From Syntrophomonadaceae bacterium (GTDB lineage Bacteria > Bacillota > Syntrophomonadia > Syntrophomonadales > Syntrophomonadaceae): DNA of 39,990 nt. Location: assembly GCA_012511795.1 (NCBI GenBank), contig JAAZFJ010000296.1, positions 1-39,990 on the forward strand, given 5' to 3'. Shown here piece by piece: positions 25,340 to 34,313 of the stretch. The position numbers and the translations under genes are program-made. Numbering within the stretch: the stretch's first letter is position 1; the number at the start of each line of letters is the position of its first letter. The notes under the pieces were generated by a model. The model was not told where the DNA came from. It did not search any database and was given only the letters and a program-made list of their open reading frames with translations.

Positions 25340-25361
25340 ATTAAATGGTAACCCTGCGTAT

Positions 25362-27167
25362 TTATTTATCATATTCATCATCCGGGGTGGAGTAATCAGT
25401 ATTGATATAATCTTCGTCAGTGCCATCCTGAGGATTTGCCTGCTCGTACATTTTTGACGAATAATCATAAACCGCTTTGGTAAGTGCTTCTGTTTTCTCT
25501 TTGATCTCTTCCAGATCATTTTCTTGCAAAGCTGTTTGCAAAGCATCTTTGGCACTGGTAATTGCTTCTTTGTTTTCTTCATCCATTTGCTCGGCATTAT
25601 CTTTAAGTAATTTTTCTGCTTGATATACCATACTGTCAGCATTGTTACGGACTTCTATTTCCTTAAACCGCTTTTCATCTTCTTCTGCATGCTTTTCAGC
25701 ATCCTTAACCATTCTGTCAATATCCTCATCACTTAATCCGGTTGATGAGGTTATTGTGATCGTTTGTTCCTTGTTTGTAGCCAAGTCCTTGGCAGTAACA
25801 TGAACAATTCCGTTGACATCTATATCGAATTTTACTTCAATTTGCGGTATTCCGCGAGGTGCCGGAGGAATACCTGTCAATTGGAATCTCCCCAGAGTAA
25901 CATTATGCTCCGCCATTTTTCTTTCTCCCTGCAGAACATGAATATCAACTGAAGTCTGATTATCAGAAGCGGTGGTGAAATTCTGGCTTTTAGCAGTAGG
26001 TATGGTAGTATTCCTTTCAATTATTCTGGTAAAAACTCCTCCCAAGGTTTCTATTCCAAGGGACAAGGGAGTTACATCAAGTAAGACTACGTCAGTAACA
26101 TCTCCTGCCAGAACTCCAGCCTGTATAGCAGCACCTGCTGCTACGACTTCATCGGGATTAATACCTTTAAAAGGCTCTTTACCGGTAAAATTTTTGATGG
26201 CTTCCTGCACAGCTGGGATTCTGGTGGAGCCTCCTACCAGTATAACTTTATCTATTTCATTGGGTTTAAGCCCGGAATCTTTAATCGCCTGCCTTAGCGG
26301 GCCCATGGTTTTTTCCACTAATTCAGCGGTCATCTCATCGAACTTGGCTCTGGTCAGGGTTTTCTCCAGATGCAAAGGCCCTTCTTGTGTAGCTGTAATA
26401 TATGGTATGTTTATATCGGCAGTGATGACCCCTGATAGCTCATGCTTAGCTTTCTCCGCCGCTTCCTTTAAACGGTGCATGGCCATCTTATCATTTCTTA
26501 AATCAATCCTATGTTCTTTTTTAAATTCATCGATTAACCAATTTATGATCTTATCATCAAAGTCATCACCACCCAGTCGGTTATTACCACTGGTAGACTT
26601 AACTTCAAAGACTCCATCACCTATTTCCAGAATGGAAACATCAAAAGTACCGCCTCCCAGGTCAAAAACTAAAATAGTTTGTGTCCCTTCTTTATCCAAT
26701 CCATAAGCTAAGGCAGCAGCAGTTGGTTCATTGATAATACGCAGTACTTCCATTCCCGCTATCTTTCCTGCATCTTTGGTGGCCTGACGCTGAGCATCGG
26801 TAAAATAAGCTGGCACCGTAATAACTGCCTGAGTAATAGGTTGGCCCAAATAAGCTTCAGCATCATTCTTCAATTTTTGCAGAATCATAGCTGATATTTC
26901 CTGTGGTGTATATTTTTTCCCGTCAATTGATACTGTATAATCAGTTCCCATTCTTCTTTTGATAGAAACTACAGTACGTTCCGGGTTTGTAATAGCTTGC
27001 CTTTTTGCAATTCTTCCTGCCAGTCTTTCGTTGGTTTTGGAAAAACCTACTACGGAAGGAGTGATCCTTTCGCCTTCAGCATTGGTTATGATAACTGCTT
27101 CATTTCCTTCCATTACTGCAATGGCTGAATTAGTTGTTCCCAAGTCTATTCCAACTATTTTCCCCAT
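25362..27167 (-). CDS. dnaK: Molecular chaperone DnaK (Hsp70)
   Basis: ATP-dependent chaperone that binds hydrophobic peptide segments. The nucleotide-binding domain contains [13 protein letters not shown] at the N-terminus, [13 protein letters not shown] (about 172-184) and the connect-2 region [15 protein letters not shown]. The interdomain linker appears as [15 protein letters not shown]. The substrate domain and helical lid end in acidic DDEYDK. ATG at 27167, with GGAGGTG upstream, gives 601 aa; the track's five extra residues are not needed. Part of the CIRCE-controlled operon. Confidence 0.98.
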   Translation of the reverse strand: MGKIVGIDLGTTNSAIAVMEGNEAVIITNAEGERITPSVVGFSKTNERLAGRIAKRQAITNPERTVVSIKRRMGTDYTVSIDGKKYTPQEISAMILQKLKNDAEAYLGQPITQAVITVPAYFTDAQRQATKDAGKIAGMEVLRIINEPTAAALAYGLDKEGTQTILVFDLGGGTFDVSILEIGDGVFEVKSTSGNNRLGGDDFDDKIINWLIDEFKKEHRIDLRNDKMAMHRLKEAAEKAKHELSGVITADINIPYITATQEGPLHLEKTLTRAKFDEMTAELVEKTMGPLRQAIKDSGLKPNEIDKVILVGGSTRIPAVQEAIKNFTGKEPFKGINPDEVVAAGAAIQAGVLAGDVTDVVLLDVTPLSLGIETLGGVFTRIIERNTTIPTAKSQNFTTASDNQTSVDIHVLQGERKMAEHNVTLGRFQLTGIPPAPRGIPQIEVKFDIDVNGIVHVTAKDLATNKEQTITITSSTGLSDEDIDRMVKDAEKHAEEDEKRFKEIEVRNNADSMVYQAEKLLKDNAEQMDEENKEAITSAKDALQTALQENDLEEIKEKTEALTKAVYDYSSKMYEQANPQDGTDEDYINTDYSTPDDEYDK

Positions 27168-27209
27168 CAATAACACCTCCAAAAATATTTATGAATATTC
27201 TTCTTTTAT

Positions 27210-27746
27210 TTATGCCTGGCTGCTTACTTTTACCAAGCTGGGCCTAATTACCCGGCCATTCATAATATAGCCAACCTGTAATTCTTCAATTACAGTATTT
27301 TCTTCATGTTCTGAGCTTGGTTCAACGGTCAGGGGCTGGTGATATTCGGGATCAAAGGGCTGCCCCAGAGACTCAATCCTTTCTACCCCTTCCGCTTTAA
27401 TCAAATCATGCAGGCTGCTGTTGATCATTTCCACACCTTTGTATAGAGCCTCATTAGTCTGTACTCCGCTCGACATTTTTAGGGCCCTTTCCAGATCATC
27501 TATAACAGCCAATATCTTTTTGATCACCGGCAATGTTGCAAATTTCACATATTCATCTCTTTCTCTCACAGACCTTCTTTTCATGTTTTCAACATCCGCC
27601 AGCAAACGCAAATACAAATCTTTGTACTTTTGAGTTTCTTCCTGGCTTTTTGCCAATTCAGCTCTTAATTTACCTATGTCTTCCTCCTTTTCCAAAACTG
27701 GTTCTTCACTATTCATTGTTGTTTCTTTCAAATCCTCTTCTGACAC
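27210..27746 (-). CDS. grpE: Nucleotide exchange factor GrpE
   Basis: Dimeric exchange factor that releases ADP from DnaK. A long N-terminal coiled-coil (about residues 20-75, EELRAEL-type heptads) leads into the conserved DVENMKRRSVRERDEY segment, and the beta domain has GQPFDPEYHQPLT and VGYIMNGRVIRPSLVKVS. The track start at 27779 lies inside the chaperonin gene. GTG at 27746 with GAGGTG 8 nt upstream gives 178 aa starting MSEEDLKE and begins 13 bp after the chaperonin stop. Confidence 0.97.
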   Translation of the reverse strand: MSEEDLKETTMNSEEPVLEKEEDIGKLRAELAKSQEETQKYKDLYLRLLADVENMKRRSVRERDEYVKFATLPVIKKILAVIDDLERALKMSSGVQTNEALYKGVEMINSSLHDLIKAEGVERIESLGQPFDPEYHQPLTVEPSSEHEENTVIEELQVGYIMNGRVIRPSLVKVSSQA

Positions 27747-27759
27747 TGATCTTGCACCT

Positions 27760-29319
27760 CTATTCCAGGATATTTCCATTTATATTTGAATTAGTTTCAC
27801 GCATCTTTATGACTGAATTAATTCGTAATACAGCTGTTGCTACTTCACCTGCTGCTTTAAAAGCATAAGCCTTGACTAAAGTCGGATCTACAATGCCCTC
27901 TGTAAGCATATCGGTAATTTTACCGTTTTCAGAGTTAAAACTGTAATGGGCCGAATTACTATTTTTCTGAGCTGCATTTACCTCTGCCAATTTTTCCAAA
28001 GGGTTAAACCCGGCATTGGCTGCCATGCAGCAAAAGGGCTTCAATAAAGCTTCTTTGGCAGCTAGTATTCCCTGGCTTTCCATTCCTTCAATATCCCTGG
28101 CCATGGTTTCCAAATGTCTTGAGATCCAGACTTCAGCAGCTCCGCCTCCAGGTACTATGCCCCCTTTTATTGATGCCTGAACAGCTGCAGCAGCATCTTT
28201 GGCCATTCTCTCCCTTTCGTCAACAACTTCCTCAGTAGATGCTCCTATTAATAAAGTAACCCATTCCTTACCTTTTCCGTTCAGAAAATAAGTATGTTCA
28301 AGTTTTTCGTCAGTAATCACCTGAGCGGCTTCACCTAAATATGTATTGATCAATTCCATGCTGCTATTCAAAACATTTCTTTTTATTTTACGGGCACCGG
28401 TATGAAGGCATAATTTTTCAATTTCTCGGCCAGATACCCTTTGTAAAACGATAATTCCCGCCTGGGATAAAATCTGCTCAGCCAGGTCATCAATACTGCT
28501 GTCTACCACGATGACATTGATGCCAAGTTCAATACATTTGTTGAGATTTGCCTCAAATAGTCCCCGAGATTTTAAATAGTGCTGAAATCCTGCATCAGTC
28601 CTAAGTGCTTGCCCTTCAACCTCATCAGGTTTTAAGGCATCATCAACCACTAGAATTTTTGCGTCAGTGATTGATGATGGCATATCACGATTAACTGGTT
28701 GTCTATTTATTATCACTCCGGAAAAAACTTTACTTTCAGCGAACTCTTTAGCCACTACAGCATCGGAAAACTTGTAATCCTTATCTTTTATCATCTCTGT
28801 ACCTAATTTTTGCGCTCCCTCGATGATCAACCCAGCCAAATCCCGATATCCGCGGCCTGCTATGACAGCAATATTATTTAATAATTGATCATGCAGAGTG
28901 TTTACTGGATAACTCAGGCTGTTTAATAATTCACATGCCCTTTCAATACCCATATTTATACCTGTGATTACCTTGGTAACAGGAACTCCTTTTAGAATTT
29001 GTTCAGCTCCTTCAGCAATCAAAGCACCGGCTATAATGGTAGCAGTAGTAGTACCATCTCCCACTTCTGCTTGTTGGGCACGGGCAGTATTTATTATCAT
29101 ATGAGCAACCGGATGTGTGACATCCATCAGTTTTAAAATCGTCACTCCGTCATTGGTAACCACAACATCACCAAAACTATCCACCATCATTATGTCCAGG
29201 CCTTTTGGGCCAATGGTTCCCTCAACTGCCCTGGCAATAACCCTGGCTGCACTGGCATTGTTTAATAAGGTTTCAAAACGGTCTTCTTTGAGATTTTTGG
29301 CGAAACTACTTTCAGTCAT
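27760..29319 (-). CDS. Group II-like (archaeal/CCT-type, 'group III') chaperonin in a bacterial dnaK operon
   Basis: A complete 519-residue chaperonin of thermosome/CCT type, not GroEL. It shows [12 protein letters not shown] (36-46, thermosome-like), NDGVTIL (56-62), GDGTTTAT (88-95), VPGGGAAE (389-396) and a C-terminal [20 protein letters not shown]. The ATPase Asp in the equatorial domain appears kept (around 375, AKDAAAAV). The apical region after residue 220 contains the stretch expected for a helical protrusion, the built-in lid that removes the need for GroES. There is no GGM-type C-terminal repeat. The ATG follows AGGAGAG. It lies 26 bp after hrcA and 13 bp before grpE, so it is cotranscribed with both and under CIRCE/HrcA control. 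Similar genes in the same place are known in a few Firmicutes, notably Carboxydothermus hydrogenoformans. Confidence 0.95.
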   Translation of the reverse strand: MTESSFAKNLKEDRFETLLNNASAARVIARAVEGTIGPKGLDIMMVDSFGDVVVTNDGVTILKLMDVTHPVAHMIINTARAQQAEVGDGTTTATIIAGALIAEGAEQILKGVPVTKVITGINMGIERACELLNSLSYPVNTLHDQLLNNIAVIAGRGYRDLAGLIIEGAQKLGTEMIKDKDYKFSDAVVAKEFAESKVFSGVIINRQPVNRDMPSSITDAKILVVDDALKPDEVEGQALRTDAGFQHYLKSRGLFEANLNKCIELGINVIVVDSSIDDLAEQILSQAGIIVLQRVSGREIEKLCLHTGARKIKRNVLNSSMELINTYLGEAAQVITDEKLEHTYFLNGKGKEWVTLLIGASTEEVVDERERMAKDAAAAVQASIKGGIVPGGGAAEVWISRHLETMARDIEGMESQGILAAKEALLKPFCCMAANAGFNPLEKLAEVNAAQKNSNSAHYSFNSENGKITDMLTEGIVDPTLVKAYAFKAAGEVATAVLRINSVIKMRETNSNINGNILE

Positions 29320-29345
29320 AATCTCTCCTGCTTCCTGTTCAAAGT

Positions 29346-30371
29346 TTATCGATTTTGTCTGAAGACTTCTTCAATTGCAGCACGAACGGTTTCAACTGTT
29401 CCCGCTGCTTTCCAGTATTCCATCCTTATAGGTCCTAATAAACCTATTGCACCTGTTTCCCCCAGAGATTTATAGCCTGCATATACCAGACTTAGTTCCT
29501 TTATATCATCTAACTTGTTTTCATGACCAATGGTTATATCCACTTCATCACCTGTAACATCAGGAATAATACCTTTTAAAACTTCATTGGCTTCCAACAA
29601 GGTCAAAATCTTGCGCAGTTTTTCCAGATCTTTGAACTCCGGTTCATTTAGGATATTAAGGGTACCGCTTAGAAAAAGCTTCTCGTCACCAGTGTTTTTA
29701 AGCAAATTATCGATCTCTTCAAGAGCTAAATCAACAAGTAATCGCTTGTGTTTTAAACCTTCCCGCAGTTGCTGAAGAGACGTCCTGTTTATTTCACTGA
29801 TCTTTTTATTTTTTAGAACTCTATTAAAAACAGCACTTACCTGTTCCAAATCCTCATCATTTAAAGAGCTGGGGACATCTATTCTTCGATGTATGATCAT
29901 TCCAGTATCTGTTACCAATAGAATTAAGGCTTTATCCTTTCCAAGGGGTATCAATTGCATGGATTTGAATTCCTTAAACTTAATAGATGGAACGATAACA
30001 AAAGAAGCATAATTGGTAATCTGGGACAAAAAATAGCCGATCCTGCCAATAAATTCATTTAGTTCATCGGCATTGCTGCTTATTACTTTATTCAATAATT
30101 CTGTTTCCTCATCAGATAGTTTTTGTTTTTCCATAATAAAATCCACGAAGTAACGGAATCCAATTTCAGATGGGATCCTGCCCGCTGAAGTATGGGGCTG
30201 TTCCAAATAGCCCATTTCTTCCAGGTCGGCCATTTCATTTCTAACTGTAGCCGGACTTATTTTAAGTGCATACTTTTTCACCACAGCCCGTGAACCCACA
30301 GGCTCGGCAGTCTCTACATAATCTCTTACAATTGATTCCAGTATTTTGCGTTTTCTCTCATCCAGAGTCAT
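29346..30371 (-). CDS. hrcA: Heat-inducible transcription repressor HrcA
   Basis: Dimeric repressor of class I heat-shock genes that binds CIRCE and usually needs GroEL for activity. An N-terminal winged HTH ([20 protein letters not shown], about residues 18-37, then [20 protein letters not shown]), a GAF-like middle and the C-terminal [14 protein letters not shown] segment are all typical. Length 341 aa is normal. The ATG follows AGGTGAT. It is the first gene behind the CIRCE site, so it is autoregulated. Which chaperonin tunes this HrcA is open, given the adjacent group II-like protein. Confidence 0.97.
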   Translation of the reverse strand: MTLDERKRKILESIVRDYVETAEPVGSRAVVKKYALKISPATVRNEMADLEEMGYLEQPHTSAGRIPSEIGFRYFVDFIMEKQKLSDEETELLNKVISSNADELNEFIGRIGYFLSQITNYASFVIVPSIKFKEFKSMQLIPLGKDKALILLVTDTGMIIHRRIDVPSSLNDEDLEQVSAVFNRVLKNKKISEINRTSLQQLREGLKHKRLLVDLALEEIDNLLKNTGDEKLFLSGTLNILNEPEFKDLEKLRKILTLLEANEVLKGIIPDVTGDEVDITIGHENKLDDIKELSLVYAGYKSLGETGAIGLLGPIRMEYWKAAGTVETVRAAIEEVFRQNR

Positions 30372-30388
30372 TCATTATCACCTGCCTG

Positions 30389-30415
30389 TTAGCACTCTCA
30401 TTAGTTGAGTGCTAA
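30389..30415. promoter_or_regulatory. CIRCE operator (HrcA binding site)
   Basis: A perfect inverted repeat TTAGCACTC-N9-GAGTGCTAA, identical to the CIRCE consensus. It lies just downstream of the -10 element and upstream of hrcA, in the correct place to repress the hrcA-chaperonin-grpE-dnaK-dnaJ operon. Confidence 0.98.
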
Positions 30416-30428
30416 TAGTGTTTCCTAA

Positions 30429-30457
30429 AAAATATCACCTGTACGATTCTTTGTCAA
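30429..30457 (-). promoter_or_regulatory. Promoter of the hrcA-dnaK heat-shock operon
   Basis: TTGACA, exactly 17 nt, then TATTTT on the minus strand, with TG one base before the -10. The CIRCE element begins about 13 bp downstream of the -10. The promoter lies wholly between the hemW stop and hrcA. Confidence 0.85.
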
Positions 30458-30466
30458 GCAAACAAA

Positions 30467-31621
30467 TCAGGCGATAAAATGGCAAAGAACTTCATTTGAC
30501 AGGAAATAACCCCGTCTGGTTAAGAATAGCTGTCCATTCTTATAGTTAAGTAATCCTTTTTGAATATTGTTATCTATAGCTTTACCATATTCTTTTTCAA
30601 TATTAATTGAATAACGCTGATTTAATTCATTTATATTTATTCCCTCACATAGTCTCAAACCCAGAATAATAGTGTCCGAAACCTGCTCTTTCATTGTCAT
30701 GTTCTCCAATTCTTCAACGGCCTGTTTTTTTCCTGAAGTCAGGTTTTTGATATAATCGACTAAGTCGGGTTGATTGATAAAACGTCTATTGTCTATGTAA
30801 CTAACGGCGCCGGCGCCAAATCCCAGGTAATTTTCGCCCCGCCAGTATATCAAATTATGCTGGCATTTAAACTCAGGACGACTAAAATTGGAAAGTTCAT
30901 AATGTCTAAATCCACAGCCAGACAATAAATCGATGGTTCTTTCATACATCTCTGCTTCAGTATTTTCATCACACAGTTCAATAATATTTTGGGCAGCCAT
31001 TCTGGCCATTACTGTCTCTGATCCCAATTGCAATAAGTAGGCAGAAATATGAGCAGGTATGCAATCAATGGCTTTTGTCAAATTCGCTTCCCATCTTTTT
31101 ATGGATTGCCCAGGGATACCATAAATCAGATCCAGGTTAAAATTTTTTATTTTTTTCTTATGAAATAATTCTACAATGCGCAAAATATCATCAGCCTTAT
31201 GGATTCTTCCTAAAACTGATAATTCCTGATCAGAAAAACTCTGTGCACCCACGGAAAACCGATTAACTCCAGCCTCTAGATATTGGTCCATTTTTGGGGC
31301 ATCAATTGTTGCCGGGTTTGCTTCAACTGTTATTTCAGCGGTGGGTAAAACGGGAAATGAATCCTTGATTGTATCCAAAATTCCTTTAATATTCCGGGAA
31401 TTCAACAAACTTGGCGTCCCTCCGCCAAAAAAAATGGTAGTTACAAGTATATTATGCAATTGTTCTGAAGCTGCTCTGATTTCACATATTACTGCCTGAC
31501 AGTAATCATTAAGCAAGTGTTCATCTGAATTATTAACTGAGTAAAAATCACAATATATACATTTATTCTTGCAAAAAGGGATGTGAATATACACCCCTAC
31601 TGGTTTTGCTTCTATTACCAT
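30467..31621 (-). CDS. hemW: HemW-type radical SAM protein
   Basis: Radical-SAM protein of the HemW family, related to coproporphyrinogen dehydrogenase HemN but thought to act as a heme chaperone. The cluster motif CKNKCIYCDFYS (residues 18-29) has Phe where HemN has a fourth Cys, which favours HemW. FFGGGTPSLL follows, and a C-terminal winged-helix domain is present. Length 384 aa is typical. The ATG follows GAGG and starts 11 bp after lepA, an order kept in Bacillus. Confidence 0.93.
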   Translation of the reverse strand: MVIEAKPVGVYIHIPFCKNKCIYCDFYSVNNSDEHLLNDYCQAVICEIRAASEQLHNILVTTIFFGGGTPSLLNSRNIKGILDTIKDSFPVLPTAEITVEANPATIDAPKMDQYLEAGVNRFSVGAQSFSDQELSVLGRIHKADDILRIVELFHKKKIKNFNLDLIYGIPGQSIKRWEANLTKAIDCIPAHISAYLLQLGSETVMARMAAQNIIELCDENTEAEMYERTIDLLSGCGFRHYELSNFSRPEFKCQHNLIYWRGENYLGFGAGAVSYIDNRRFINQPDLVDYIKNLTSGKKQAVEELENMTMKEQVSDTIILGLRLCEGININELNQRYSINIEKEYGKAIDNNIQKGLLNYKNGQLFLTRRGYFLSNEVLCHFIA

Positions 31622-31632
31622 CTTACGATCCT

Positions 31633-33435
31633 CTAGTCATTAGCCTCAATATTCAAAACTGTCATAAATGCTTCCTTGGGTACTTCTATATGACCAATTT
31701 GTTTCATTCGTTTTTTGCCCTCTTTTTGCTTTTCCAATAGCTTTTTCTTACGGGTAATATCTCCGCCGTAGCATTTGGCTAAAACATCTTTGCGCAATGC
31801 TTTGACACTTTCCCGGGCGATGATTCGCGAACCAATTCCTGCCTGTACTACTACTTCATACATTTGCCGGGGTATGATCTTCCTAAGTCTCTCCACTACT
31901 GCTCTGGCTCTGTAAACAGCTTTTTCTTTATGTACAATATAGCTTAGAGCATCAACAATTTCACCGTTTAGCATTATATCCATTTTCACTAAATCTGAAA
32001 CTTCATACCCGCTGATTTCATAATCCAAAGAAGCATATCCCCGGGTCCTGGATTTAAGGCCATCGAAAAAGTCGTATAGAATTTCTGACAGGGGCAGTTT
32101 ATAATTGACCATTACCCGGTGGGTGGTCAAGTATTCAAGGGTCAAAAACTGACCGCGTTTTTCCTGGCACAATTCCATCACAGTCCCTACATAATCATTA
32201 GGAACCATAATCACAGCTTTTACGAATGGTTCCAGCACCCTATCAATTTTCTGAGGAGCAGGCCAGTGATTTGGATTTTGCACCAAGACTTCACTGTCAT
32301 CAGTTAAGATGATCTTATATATAACACTGGGTGCCGTTGCCAGAAGGCTCAGATTATATTCTCTTTCCAGACGTTCTTTGATAATTTCCAGATGAAGAAG
32401 TCCCAGAAATCCGCAGCGGAAACCGAAACCTAATGCATCTGAAGTTTCCGGTTCATATAATAGAGAAGCATCATTGAGCTTCAGTTTTTCCAAAGCTTCC
32501 CGGAGTCTTTCAAAATCGTTGTTTTCCAAAGGATAAAGACCGCAGAAAACCACCGGTTTAACTTCCTGATAACCAGAAAGCGGGTTCTGGGCAGGATGGG
32601 CAGTACCCGTTATTGTATCACCAACTTTGGTATCAATAACATTCTTGATCCCCGCAGCCAGAAATCCTACCTCCCCGCTTTTTAAGCTTTCTACTTCAGT
32701 CATGTACGGGGAAAGGATGCCTATATCTGATACTTCAAATTCTTTGCCTGATGACATCATCTTTATCATCTGGCCTTTGACGATCTGTCCGGATTTTACC
32801 CTTATATAGCAAATGGCCCCTTTGTAGGGATCAAAATATGAATCAAATATCAAAGCCTGTAGAGGAGCATCGTCATCTCCTGCTGGCGGGGGAATATTAT
32901 TTACTATTGCTTCGAGAACTTGGTCAATACCAACACCAAGTTTAGCGGAAATAGGAATAATATCATTTTTATCTATTCCCAGTACATTTTCCATTTCTTC
33001 TTTGACTGTATCCGGTTCCGCACCAGGCAAATCAATTTTATTTACTACCCCGATTATCTCCAGGTTAAGATCCATAGCCATATAAACATTGGCCAGTGTC
33101 TGTGCTTCTATCCCCTGGGTTGCATCAACAACTAACAGAGCTCCCTCACAAGCCGCCAAGCTCCTGGAAACTTCATATGAGAAGTCTACATGGCCAGGAG
33201 TATCAATAAGATTAATTATATAATTTTGTCCATCTTTGGCCTGATAGTTAAGTCTTACTGGCTGCAATTTGATTGTAATGCCTTTTTCTCTTTCCAAGTC
33301 CATTTTATCCAGAAACTGTTCCTTCATTTCCCGGTCACTTAAAGCTCCGGTAATTTGAAGCAAGCGATCAGCCAAAGTAGACTTACCATGGTCAATATGT
33401 GCGATTATGCTAAAATTCCTGATATTATTCTGCAA
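31633..33435 (-). CDS. lepA: Elongation factor 4 (LepA)
   Basis: Ribosome-associated translational GTPase. G1 is [14 protein letters not shown] (residues 12-25), G2 ITIK, G3 DTPGHVDF, G4 [11 protein letters not shown]-like domains II, III and V follow, ending in the LepA-specific C-terminal domain ([20 protein letters not shown]). 600 aa is standard. The TTG start at 33435 has GGAGG 9 nt upstream. It is cotranscribed with hemW. Confidence 0.98.
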   Translation of the reverse strand: MQNNIRNFSIIAHIDHGKSTLADRLLQITGALSDREMKEQFLDKMDLEREKGITIKLQPVRLNYQAKDGQNYIINLIDTPGHVDFSYEVSRSLAACEGALLVVDATQGIEAQTLANVYMAMDLNLEIIGVVNKIDLPGAEPDTVKEEMENVLGIDKNDIIPISAKLGVGIDQVLEAIVNNIPPPAGDDDAPLQALIFDSYFDPYKGAICYIRVKSGQIVKGQMIKMMSSGKEFEVSDIGILSPYMTEVESLKSGEVGFLAAGIKNVIDTKVGDTITGTAHPAQNPLSGYQEVKPVVFCGLYPLENNDFERLREALEKLKLNDASLLYEPETSDALGFGFRCGFLGLLHLEIIKERLEREYNLSLLATAPSVIYKIILTDDSEVLVQNPNHWPAPQKIDRVLEPFVKAVIMVPNDYVGTVMELCQEKRGQFLTLEYLTTHRVMVNYKLPLSEILYDFFDGLKSRTRGYASLDYEISGYEVSDLVKMDIMLNGEIVDALSYIVHKEKAVYRARAVVERLRKIIPRQMYEVVVQAGIGSRIIARESVKALRKDVLAKCYGGDITRKKKLLEKQKEGKKRMKQIGHIEVPKEAFMTVLNIEAND

Positions 33436-33472
33436 TATATCAAACCTCCGGTTTGCAAAAGCTATGGAATAA

Positions 33473-33478
33473 ATTATA
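33473..33478 (-). promoter_or_regulatory. Candidate -10 of the lepA promoter
   Basis: TATAAT on the minus strand, about 38 nt upstream of the lepA TTG. The -35 region is poor, so this is tentative. The 190-bp gap between lepA and the divergent small gene holds this site, an inverted repeat and a plus-strand promoter. Confidence 0.4.
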
Positions 33479-33532
33479 ACCGATTTGAAGCGATTATAAA
33501 ATTTAATTCTCTGGCATGTATGTTTTAGTATA

Positions 33533-33560
33533 GCATTCCTTTTTAGGTTATTGGGAATGC
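33533..33560. repeat. Inverted repeat between divergent lepA and small membrane gene
   Basis: GCATTCC and GGAATGC form a perfect 7-bp inverted repeat with a 14-nt spacer in the divergent promoter region. It may be an operator; the spacing is also compatible with a weak hairpin. No regulator is implied by neighbours. Confidence 0.4.
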
Positions 33561-33582
33561 AGGTTTCTAACGGCTTTTGTTA

Positions 33583-33591
33583 TGATATTAT
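33583..33591 (+). promoter_or_regulatory. Extended -10 promoter of the 82-aa membrane protein gene
   Basis: TGATATTAT fits TGn-TATnAT, about 35 nt upstream of the TTG start. No good -35 box was seen. Confidence 0.45.
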
Positions 33592-33626
33592 AGATAAAAA
33601 CAATATAAATGAAAGGAAGGATCTGA

Positions 33627-33875
33627 TTGGAAACTGTTCTTTATATATTGCCACTATTGATTCTGGTTTACTATTTATGCACCCATTGGCCATCTTTAAT
33701 AAAGCAGCCCTCCATTTTGGGACTGCTGATTATAGGAAGCCTCCTATTGCTTGGCGGCATCTTTGCTTATGAATTTATTCCTAAATATGCTTCTTTGGCT
33801 AGGTTTTCCGGAACCTTACTGATACTGATCGGTATAGGAATAAAATTATTTAAGCGCAATAGAATAAATTATTAA
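33627..33875 (+). CDS. 82-residue multi-helix membrane protein
   Basis: A small hydrophobic protein with about three membrane helices (roughly 3-20, 30-48, 58-73) and a basic C-terminal tail (KLFKRNRINY). Function unknown. It is a real gene by context: AAGGAAGG 7 nt before the TTG, an extended -10 promoter upstream, and an intrinsic terminator overlapping its stop. It is transcribed alone, divergent from lepA. The overlapping frame at 33551-33772 is a shadow without an SD. Confidence 0.75.
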   Translation: METVLYILPLLILVYYLCTHWPSLIKQPSILGLLIIGSLLLLGGIFAYEFIPKYASLARFSGTLLILIGIGIKLFKRNRINY

Positions 33876-33888
33876 TTGCGCCTTTTTT
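33854..33888 (+). terminator. Intrinsic terminator of the 82-aa gene
   Basis: GCGCAAT/ATTGCGC (7-bp perfect stem, 14-nt loop), then C and six T on the plus strand. The 5' arm lies inside the last codons of the gene. The remaining stretch to 34013 is AT-rich with only weak short inverted repeats. Confidence 0.8.
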
Positions 33889-34013
33889 ATAAAAAGATTT
33901 CAAACTTTCATATTAGAATAAAAAGAATAAGCTTTCCCTTCGGGTTAATAAGTTCTTTTTGGCGCTATAGATTTGATAGCATGGAAATTATTTTATAAAA
34001 TAAGGTATAACTG

Positions 34014-34313
34014 CTAAAAAAATACCGCTCGAAATATCTTATAGCATTTAATAAAATGATCCACAACTAATGTTTCCATTTTATTAATTTTATAAGCAGC
34101 AAAGTCTGCTGCATCATTGAGCTTGTCCGTAAGGTATACATAACTATTGCCTATCAGATAGATTGTTATCTCTTCATTATTATAGTCTGCACCAATGACA
34201 GCTTCTCGATTTTGCATAGTTAATTGGTTTATAGCCTCATTACTGATATTTAAAGCTGTCCCCACTAAAAACAGTAATATTATCACAAGGAACATTCTGC
34301 CTAGCTTCTTCAC
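34014..34313 (-). CDS. YqxA-like small exported protein
   Basis: A 99-residue protein with an N-terminal signal or anchor (MKKLGRMFLVIILLFLVGTALNIS) and a short soluble remainder. In Bacillus the gene between spoIIP and lepA is yqxA (DUF3679), also a small protein with an N-terminal hydrophobic helix; the assignment here rests on position and shape rather than strong sequence identity. GTG start with GAGG upstream, overlapping the spoIIP stop by 4 bp (GTGA), so the two are cotranscribed and may share sporulation timing. Confidence 0.7.
   Translation of the reverse strand: MKKLGRMFLVIILLFLVGTALNISNEAINQLTMQNREAVIGADYNNEEITIYLIGNSYVYLTDKLNDAADFAAYKINKMETLVVDHFIKCYKIFRAVFF

Noticed and set aside
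25301-25642. 113-aa minus-strand ORF over the dnaK 3' end
   Set aside because: Out-of-frame shadow of the Lys/Glu-rich DnaK lid; no independent start signal.
25972-26706. 244-aa plus-strand ORF antisense to dnaK
   Set aside because: Long open frames opposite dnaK are a known effect of its codon composition; no SD, no promoter and no recognisable domain.
33551-33772. 73-aa plus-strand ORF overlapping the 82-aa membrane gene
   Set aside because: No SD at its ATG, which lies upstream of the mapped extended -10; the 33627 frame has the SD, the hydrophobic pattern and the terminator.
33900-33980. Terminator after the yqxA-like gene
   Set aside because: A CCCTTCGGG loop and some complementary flanks are present, but the stem pairs poorly beyond three bases; not strong enough to list.
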